Origin: Cerrena zonata | Taxonomy: Eukaryota; Basidiomycota; Agaricomycetes; Polyporales; Cerrenaceae | Length of the DNA: 64,000 bases | Direction of reading: 5' to 3' | NCBI GenBank assembly: GCA_038087015.1 | Contig: JASBNA010000022.1 | Location: forward strand, 62,001-126,000 | Shown: positions 57,403 through 64,000 of the stretch, piece after piece | Position numbering within the stretch: the stretch's first letter is position 1 | Layout: every line of letters begins with the position of its first letter | Notes under the pieces: model-generated | Told to the model about the DNA's origin: nothing | The model's database searches: none | Seen by the model: only the letters and a program-made list of their open reading frames with translations | Made by a program: the position numbers and the translations under genes

Positions 57403-58872
57403 CTAGAGAGCAAGCAACAGATTTTGCAATCCAGTGTCTAATCGATATTTCTTCAGAGCACTCTCCTTCCATATACTCCAATCAGTCTCGGCCAAGATAA
57501 ACTCCTGTAGTCCCGAGAAGAGTTTGGGGAAGTCATCAAGGTTGTCCACATCTCCGCCTATGCAATGAGCGATCCGATGGTGGACTCGTCCATGCATGAC
57601 CGCATGAGCCAACCCTCGACGACCCTTGTCCTCTAGTATCTTCGCAAAGAGTATCTCATGAGTGCTCAGCTGATTGTTGCCATCGTAGTACTGCCCGATG
57701 TCGAGAAGGAATAGTGGAGCAGCGAATGCATCAGGTTTAGGGACGAGTTGTGCCCATTCCCAATCAATGATGCTGACGATCTTGAAAGAGTCGTCGATCA
57801 AGATGTGGTCGCCTTTATCATCCATGTGTTTCAAGAAGAATTCGCCATCTGAGTGGGTACAGAAAGTAGCCAGAGCAGGTAGAGAGTCACGTAGGGTGAG
57901 ATGGACCAGATACGCATCGACGCGAGCATCGGTATAAGCTTTCCCGTCCAAAATGAATTGTAAGTTGCGCTTGATGAGAGCACGTAGGTAAGATTGCCAA
58001 TCAGTGAAGGGTCCAAGAAGCGAAAGTGTACCATCTGAGTTCTGGTCGACATGATCATCGAACGTCAGTGGTCCCACTTTGAGAGAGGTATCGTCAGAGG
58101 GGTATAAACAGCCGATAGACGGGAAGGGATGTTGACTGAGGCATATGAATATGTCTGCTAGCTGCTCGAGAACATATTCCTTCGCTGCTTCGGAGGCAGC
58201 ATTCCAATCAAGAGGACGTCCCTTGACCATATCCATCAGAATATAAGGCATCCCAATAGAACCTTGGTTGATGTGTACAGAGAAGTCATGTACTTTAGGA
58301 ACAGGGACGCCGATACTAGCGAGGAATCGCATCGTAGCAACCTCGCTCTCGATAATCGCATCCTGCAACTCCGGAGGTGGCGACTGTCGACGAACACGAC
58401 AAATCCAAGTGACACCGTCCTCAAAGAGGATGGGGAAATGATAATTCATTCCCCCTACCATATCATGAACAGGACTATCGCTAGTTTCGAACGGAATAGA
58501 ACAATTTGTCCCTCCTTTCAGGGAGGAGGCGCGTTCTCTTAAAGCGACAAAGTCCAAGGTGGACCTGAGACGGTCGAATTCTTCAAGTTGAGCTTTGCGT
58601 ATACCTTCAAAATAAGCATCTTCTTGTTCCTATGGTTCGATCGTGAGTATGTACCGTAGTGAAGGCACGACATAATGTAAGCAACAACGGACCTCAATCT
58701 GATATGACGGGCACGTATGAAACTGGGGCTTGAGATGCTCCAAACAAAGGCATCGCTGACAGAGAACACATGCAGTACGACGCACACGGAATTTGTTACA
58801 GTTCGGAATAGAGCAAAGGAGCATTGTGACTGGTAAATGTACGATGTGGTTTTGGACCGAGAGACTCGCCAT
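57403..58872 (-). CDS. AN1-type zinc finger fused to an APH-family kinase
   Basis: Exons 58872-58693 and 58629-57403 give 468 residues. The N-terminal 60 residues carry an AN1-like finger: CSIPNCNKFRVRRTACVLCQ, RCLCLEHLKPQFHTC. After a charged helix (EEFDRLRSTLDFVALRERAS) comes an aminoglycoside-phosphotransferase-fold domain: MNYHFPILFEDGVTWICRVR, FLASIGVPVPKVHDF, the catalytic region FFLKHMDDKGDHILID and the metal site IVSIIDWEWAQLVP. The usual HGDxxxxN loop is replaced by KHMDDKGDH, a form common in fungal APH-like proteins, so activity is uncertain. Substrate unknown. The finger and kinase are joined by one 63 nt phase-0 intron that keeps the frame. Confidence 0.85.
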
Positions 58873-59014
58873 TTGCGCCACACTTGAAAGTTGGACGGCA
58901 ATTGCCGTTCCTCAAGTATTCATTGAAACACCATTTTGGGACCCATCCCTCGATTGAACTCCTTTCTCATTACTATCACGCTATCAGTGACATATCTGCT
59001 TAAGATCTCCTCCA

Positions 59015-59894
59015 AGTAAGTGAATTCACATCGGCTGCCTAATATATACTCAACCTATCATCCTAGTGGGCAACCTCGACGACCTCGATCCCTATACTCA
59101 GGGCATGCTCAAAGTTTTTGCCGAGAATTTCGGCAGTCAATTTGGGATCAAATCCAAAGCCCCAGGAGTTGCCTCTCGCAATCCTGCATCTGACCCTATT
59201 GGTCGTGAACGCCAGGATGCTATGCAGTGTCAAAATTGCTTCAGGTCTCAATTCGACGGAGCCAAGTTACATCGGTGTTCGGGATGCAAGATCGAGTTTT
59301 ATTGTGTATGTATGCGGATGCGCTTCAGGCCAACCAAAATACTGACTGTGGGCTACATGCATCGGTCTACAGAGTAGGGAATGCCAGAAAGAAGCATGGC
59401 AAGGGCATAAAGTCAAGTGCAAGCTTAACCAACGCGTTGCACTCCTCGAACCAGAACAACGGGACTCACATACCCTCCTACGAGCATTCTGCACAAAACA
59501 TCGACCCACTATCACCGTGGCAGCAGCTTGCGCTCTCAAACTATACCAAAGTCCTGAATTATCTCTCACTCACGTTGCTCAGATCCATGTCTATACCCGA
59601 AAAGCGTCCAAACGAACGGAAACAGCTTTCTACGCCGTCGAGATCGACATCACACCTATCGACGATTTTCCAAAGGAGATGGCGGAAGAGCTGAAGGGGC
59701 AGATGGCTACGGCGAGAGCGAAGTGCGTGAAAGTGGGTGGGGAAGGGTTGCTCTATGTGTTGGTGCAGTGCCTTGATACGTCTGTGGCGAATATGATTGG
59801 GAGCGGGTTTACGCAGGAGACCATTCTAGAAGAGTATGAGGAGAATTGGAAGGAGGTTGCGTTGAAGAGGCTGAACGAAGGGATTATGTTGTAG
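59015..59894 (+). CDS. MYND zinc-finger protein, paralog 2, with a split start codon
   Basis: Coding parts are 59015, 59067-59305 and 59373-59894, giving 253 residues. No ATG precedes the conserved N-terminus MGNLDDLDPYTQGMLKVF in its own exon. An intron 59016-59066 (GTAAGT...CCTAG) would join A at 59015 to TG at 59067, making the ATG across the splice. The MYND finger is CQNCFRSQFDGAKLHRCSGC, KIEFYC, intron, SRECQKEAWQGHKVKC. The C-terminal block RTETAFYAVEIDITPIDDFP and NWKEVALKRLNEGIML matches paralog 1. If the leader intron is wrong, the first internal ATG is at 59104. It is divergent to the AN1/APH gene with about 140 bp between. Confidence 0.8.
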
Positions 59895-61016
59895 CAGAGG
59901 TGATATGAAAGAAAAGTCTAGATCATGATCTTGATGAGTGTCCATGCCGTACTGCTTTATGTGATGTATTTTTTGTCGTAGTCTGTATCGCTATTTTTGC
60001 TAGTATGTATCAGTATCTGTTCTTGGACTTATGCGTGCTTACGCTCTGCTGTTGTTAAACATAAAAACTAATATGTATTTTTTCGACTCCTGCATGGCCA
60101 TCGATATCGCTTATGGCCGCTAAGGGTGTGTACATTCATTCATGAGGTCATTCAAATTGATTCAATGGCCCCGCGCGCTAGATTACAGGAACGAAGCCTT
60201 TAGCAAACACAGACAAACAATCCTCGTATAAAGCTCGTACTCCGACGAGTCCGAGTCCGAGTCCGAGTCCGGCAGTTCGAGTCCTACTATACATAATGTC
60301 TTTGTCTCCTTCGCAAGCCTTGGGTTTTGCACATTAGAGACTGAGCGAAGAAAATCCCTGGAGACGATAACCCAATTATCTCTTCTCTCTACGACCAACG
60401 CCTGAAACTTGGAGGACGTGTACGGGTGGTATAATGGTGCCATCCTCTTTCTCCGCCAGTGAATCACGCTTGATGCTACTCCCTGTCTACGACCATCAGG
60501 TGGTCGATTTGCGGTATTTATCAGGGTATTAAGACACGGCTACGAAAGCCACCGGAGAAGTTTGCAAAAAAGAAGGGTGACTTTGCCGTCATTCCATCCA
60601 TTCCTTGCGAACTTATTCATCAGTCTGGGAAACAAGGTTTGCTTTTGTGCATTGCACAACTCTTTTCGCAGATCTTTACGGTCTTCGGGATCAACACTGC
60701 CATTCTTAGAAGCGCCAGTAATATACCGATCGTTTCATTGTAAACTCTAAGTCGGATTGTACCGGTAGATCCATGCTAGGTTTACCCCAGACCAAGCATC
60801 GTAAGATACGAATGGAGTTGGCTGATGGTGCCAAATGGAGGAAGCGATGCTATAACGGAAACTCAAACCCAAGCAGTGATGACTACGGATGCGCGCCTGT
60901 TGTGTGGCGGGAAATTAGGATAATTCCCAGGCTTTGAAAGTGGTCCGATACGAGTGTTATGAAAACGGATGATAACTGAACCCTAGCCTGCCCCAGCTTC
61001 TCCTCGAACCACGACC
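59895..61016. other. Spacer with a microsatellite and one doubtful small frame
   Basis: 1.1 kb between MYND paralog 2 and the SREBP gene. A minus-strand 86-codon frame at 60443-60183 (MAPLYHPYTSSKFQALVVER...) includes an Asp-Ser repeat made by the microsatellite. It shows no family and is probably not a gene. Confidence 0.4.
60247..60270 (+). repeat. (GAGTCC)4 microsatellite
   Basis: Four exact hexanucleotide units. Confidence 0.9.
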
Positions 61017-64000
61017 ATGGACTCTCCCAATCTCTCGTCCTCGAGTTCTTCAGTGAACTCCCCTCGACTAGCTTCGAAGATAAGCTCAAATCAGAGTTGT
61101 CTCTCGATAACATCCATTTTGGCGACGGACGAACGGACCCACTCGATATCCTACTCCAGACTATCTCCAATGCTGAGCATTCAGATGCCTCCACCGCCTC
61201 TGCCTCGCCAGACTTCTCGAACTGGCCCCAGTCGATGAATGAGAAACCCACCGACTTCTCAGACTTTGAGTTCTCACTGCCTATGGACCTCGACTTTAAT
61301 CCGAATATGGCCGTCGATCCAAGTGCTTTGCACTTCAGCCCTTCTATCTTTGCTCCTCAAAGCACCAACGACGTGCATTACCTCGGCGCGAATGACTTTA
61401 CTAACGAGTTCATTTCCGCTTCCATGTTCCCCTTCGAGTCCGAGAACACTAACAACACATGGAATGGTACGACTAATGGTCGGCGTCTCAGTATCACCTC
61501 TTCATCGTCAGGCGCCTCGCTATCCCCGGTCATTGGCCATCAATCCTCTGTAGCAAGTTCTGCAAGCTCGGACAGCGGGCACAGCGAGTCCGACCCCGCA
61601 GCGGAACTCGCCCATCGTGTTCGCCAAATCGCCGGTGTCACTCTCGCCGTCCCAGTTAGTGCGCAGGTGCAACAACTGGCGGCTGCTGGTGGGCAGTCGA
61701 AACTGCCGATCCCTAGGTTGCACAGGCCATCTCCTCCACCCGTACAGAATAAGCGTCAATCAGTCAAGGCATCTCCCTCTTCGGAATCGCTCTCTGTGAG
61801 ATTGAGTCCGACGCCTTCGCCGTTGAGAGAAGGGTCGTCTGACCAATCCCCACCTCCACTATCGAGTTCTCCTGAACCTACTTCTGCTTCAGGGTCACCC
61901 CAGGCTGTCACTGCTACTGGACGGCCAAAGACTAGCCATACCACTATTGAACGACGCTACCGAACGAACCTCAATGCCAGAATTACCGGGCTTAAGCAAG
62001 CGGTTCCTGCTTTGCGTGTGCTTGAGATGAAGAACGGTGCTCCCAACGTCTACAATGACCATGTCGACGAACGAGGTTTTGTCGATGGTGTCAAGGTGGC
62101 TCGTAAGATGAGCAAGGCCAATGTATTGGGTAAAGCGACCGAATATATTCGGTATGTTTTTACACTCGTCGCTACGCTTGCTTTATCTAATCCAATGTTT
62201 CGCTAGTGTCCTCAAGAAACGTGAAACCCGTCTCAAGCGTGAACAAGACGGTCTCAAGTCGCTTGTCTCCGGTCTTGTTGGCGGCCCCGCGCTTCTCAAA
62301 GAATGGGAACGTGAATGGCGCGACAGGTTCGGCGGACAGGAGAAAGACGAAGTTGAAGACGACCTTGCCGCAGCAGGTAGCGATGATGAAGACTGTGACG
62401 GCGAAGATAGCGATGGTGAAGACGAGGATGGTCGTGCTCGTAAGCGGGCAAAGGTTGCTCCCAAATCTGCAACAGTGAAGAAGGAACGTCCCCCAAGACC
62501 TCCTCCAGCCCCTATCTCTACTATTCCCGGACAAGTACCAGAGAAGAGGAAGAGAGGTAGACCACGCAAGAACCCCCTTCCTATCCCCGCCGCTCCAGTC
62601 CCTGCGCCCCCTGCGCCCGCTACTGCTACTGCTGCCGCTATGATGGGCGCCGTACCACCCCATGCTTCATATGCAGGCCCTGAGCACCCAATGCAACACA
62701 TGCCTATGCAACAGGATGTCCCGATGCACCATCAGCAGGTCGTTCAACAAGTTGTTGCGGAACAGCCCGCACAACAATATTTGCTTGCTATTTTCGCGTT
62801 CTTCTCTGTGTTGAACTCTCCTCTCGCCTCGTCTTACTCTCGCCCGACGTCTCAGCCTCATCCTCAACACACCCACCATGGTCATGTATTGTCAGAAACA
62901 CCTATAGGTCCATACGCTATCCCAGTGATGCCCCCTTCTGCTCCATCGCATACGATCCTGGGATATCATGCCCCTGATCTCGTCCAAGCGTTCCACTTGT
63001 TTGTGTCAACTATGGTCCTCTTCTATATTGTTATGCCCTGGCTCTCTGACGTGATCAAACGTCGTCAATCTTCCTCCATTCTCTCGCACATCGCATCCTT
63101 CTTCACTCGTCCTCATGCCCATATTCCGTCTACACCTACTCCTGAAACACGTGCTCTTTCTCAGTCTGTCAAACAAACACCCGCCGCAATTGCTACCTCG
63201 AGCATAGTCCCTGCTGTCAATACGCCTGAGAGCCAAAACTTGGTGGAGGCGTTAGCTCCCGCGAAGAGAGGGGCTGAGGATGAGGCTGTGGTGTTGAGAC
63301 GGTGTTTAGGAGTGTCGACTGGTGTGTTGGGCATGGTGCAAGGTCTTATCAAGGCTGCGAGGCATGATCGTGGGATTGAGTTGGATCAACTCGAGCAGAG
63401 AGCTTGGGTTCGTTTGGGTGAACTCGTTGCGTTCGATGGTAAATTTTCCTCACGCTTTCATTTCTTAACTCAGTGGCTAACCATTTCATTTTTTCTCCTC
63501 AGCGAGACAAGGTCGCACGAACCGTCTCCAAACCTACTGGTGCATGTCCTGCCACATCTCAACTTACTCTGCCTCCACAACCGACCTCACCACTCTCGCC
63601 TTGATGATCCGCCCCGTCTTCCGTACCAAAGCTCAAGCACTCTGGGAACAAGCCCGCCAACGCGTCATTCGTCCATATGAGAATATCGTTCTCAGCAACA
63701 TGGATGTCGACGAAGCAGCCGAATGGTTGGAAAAGTGGCGTCAATGGCATATTAACGGTCGTAAAACTCGTTGTGCTGCTTGCGAGAAACGTACACCGTT
63801 GGGAGTGCTTGCGGCGATCTTGTTGAGGTACAGGTTGAGGAAACATGCGGCGAACATGTTTGTGAGGACTGTCATTCCTCAGGGAACGCAGCAAGAGAGG
63901 GAAGTCGTTTATGATCCCGAGGTAGAGGCTAAGGATGAGAAGGAGAGGATGGAGACAATCGAAGCTGGCAAGTCGATTGGTGGAAGGACAGCTGAGCTTG
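61017..64000 (+). CDS. SRE1: SREBP-type bHLH membrane-bound transcription factor, 3' end outside window
   Basis: Exons run to 62151, 62207-63438 and 63503 to the window end. The N-terminus is an acidic activation region (FEDKLKSELSLDNIHFGDGR). The bHLH reads HTTIERRYRTNLNARITGLK with the Tyr (ERRYR) diagnostic of SREBPs. An acidic segment, the basic KRKRGRPRKNP hook, then two membrane helices (YLLAIFAFFSVLNSPL and LFVSTMVLFYIVMPWLSDVI) and the conserved C-terminal domain (YENIVLSNMDVDEAAEWLEK) follow. SREBPs sit in the ER and are cleaved to control sterol synthesis and hypoxia response. The natural start MDSPNLSS at 61017 is in a different frame from EFFSELPSTSFEDKLKSE; one missing base near 61036-61040 explains it. 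A hidden upstream exon is the alternative. Confidence 0.88.

Noticed and set aside
62183..62701. 172-codon minus-strand frame rich in Ser, Gly and Ala
   Set aside because: Antisense shadow of the acidic and Pro-rich part of the SREBP gene.
1..64000. CRISPR array, rRNA genes or prokaryotic operons
   Set aside because: No regularly spaced repeats or rRNA landmarks were seen, and the intron-rich genes are clearly eukaryotic.

Overview
The window is nuclear DNA of a filamentous basidiomycete, most likely a wood- or litter-decaying Agaricomycete. Genes are broken by many 47-66 nt introns, almost all GT-AG. Several families point the same way: a FunK1 kinase, an F-box gene, a CE15 glucuronoyl esterase, a pyranose 2-oxidase, an aldos-2-ulose dehydratase and an SREBP-type factor. 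No rRNA, tRNA, CRISPR array or organelle sequence was recognised.

Layout. 1-9 kb is accessory DNA. It holds one intact F-box gene inside a large imperfect inverted repeat, a direct duplicate of the left arm leading into an internally deleted F-box pseudogene, a decayed membrane-protein gene, and a complete 528 bp hAT-like non-autonomous transposon with an 8 bp target-site duplication. 9-15 kb carries a FunK1 kinase and a DHA2-type MFS exporter, both on the minus strand. 15-24.8 kb carries a conserved membrane protein, a secreted glucuronoyl esterase, the Mg2+ channel MRS2, a small nucleotidyltransferase-like protein and gene-poor DNA with coding relics. 24.8-38.3 kb is a dense block: RPT6, an SDE3/MOV10-type RNA helicase with N-terminal zinc fingers, mitochondrial uS7, the GPI-anchor glycosyltransferase GPI3/PIG-A, an NCS1 permease and an APC permease.

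39.3-48 kb is the metabolic highlight. A pyranose 2-oxidase and an aldos-2-ulose (pyranosone) dehydratase lie head to head across a 3 kb shared 5' region, each with a TATA box. The first oxidises glucose to 2-keto-glucose (glucosone) and makes H2O2; the second converts glucosone towards microthecin or cortalcerone. Together they form a two-step pathway locus.

48.4-64 kb carries a signal-peptide/single-TM protein, a derlin, an SSP411/SPATA20 thioredoxin-like protein, a protein-histidine methyltransferase (HPM1/METTL18), two MYND zinc-finger paralogs in opposite orientation flanking an AN1-finger/APH-kinase fusion, and the 5' part of an SREBP homolog cut by the window end. The SREBP reading frame is broken by an apparent 1 nt deletion near the start codon.

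Exon boundaries were placed by reading splice sites and keeping the family reading frame. Where all exons are listed, the exon lengths sum to a multiple of three. Family names come from recognised motifs and general family knowledge, not from a database search.
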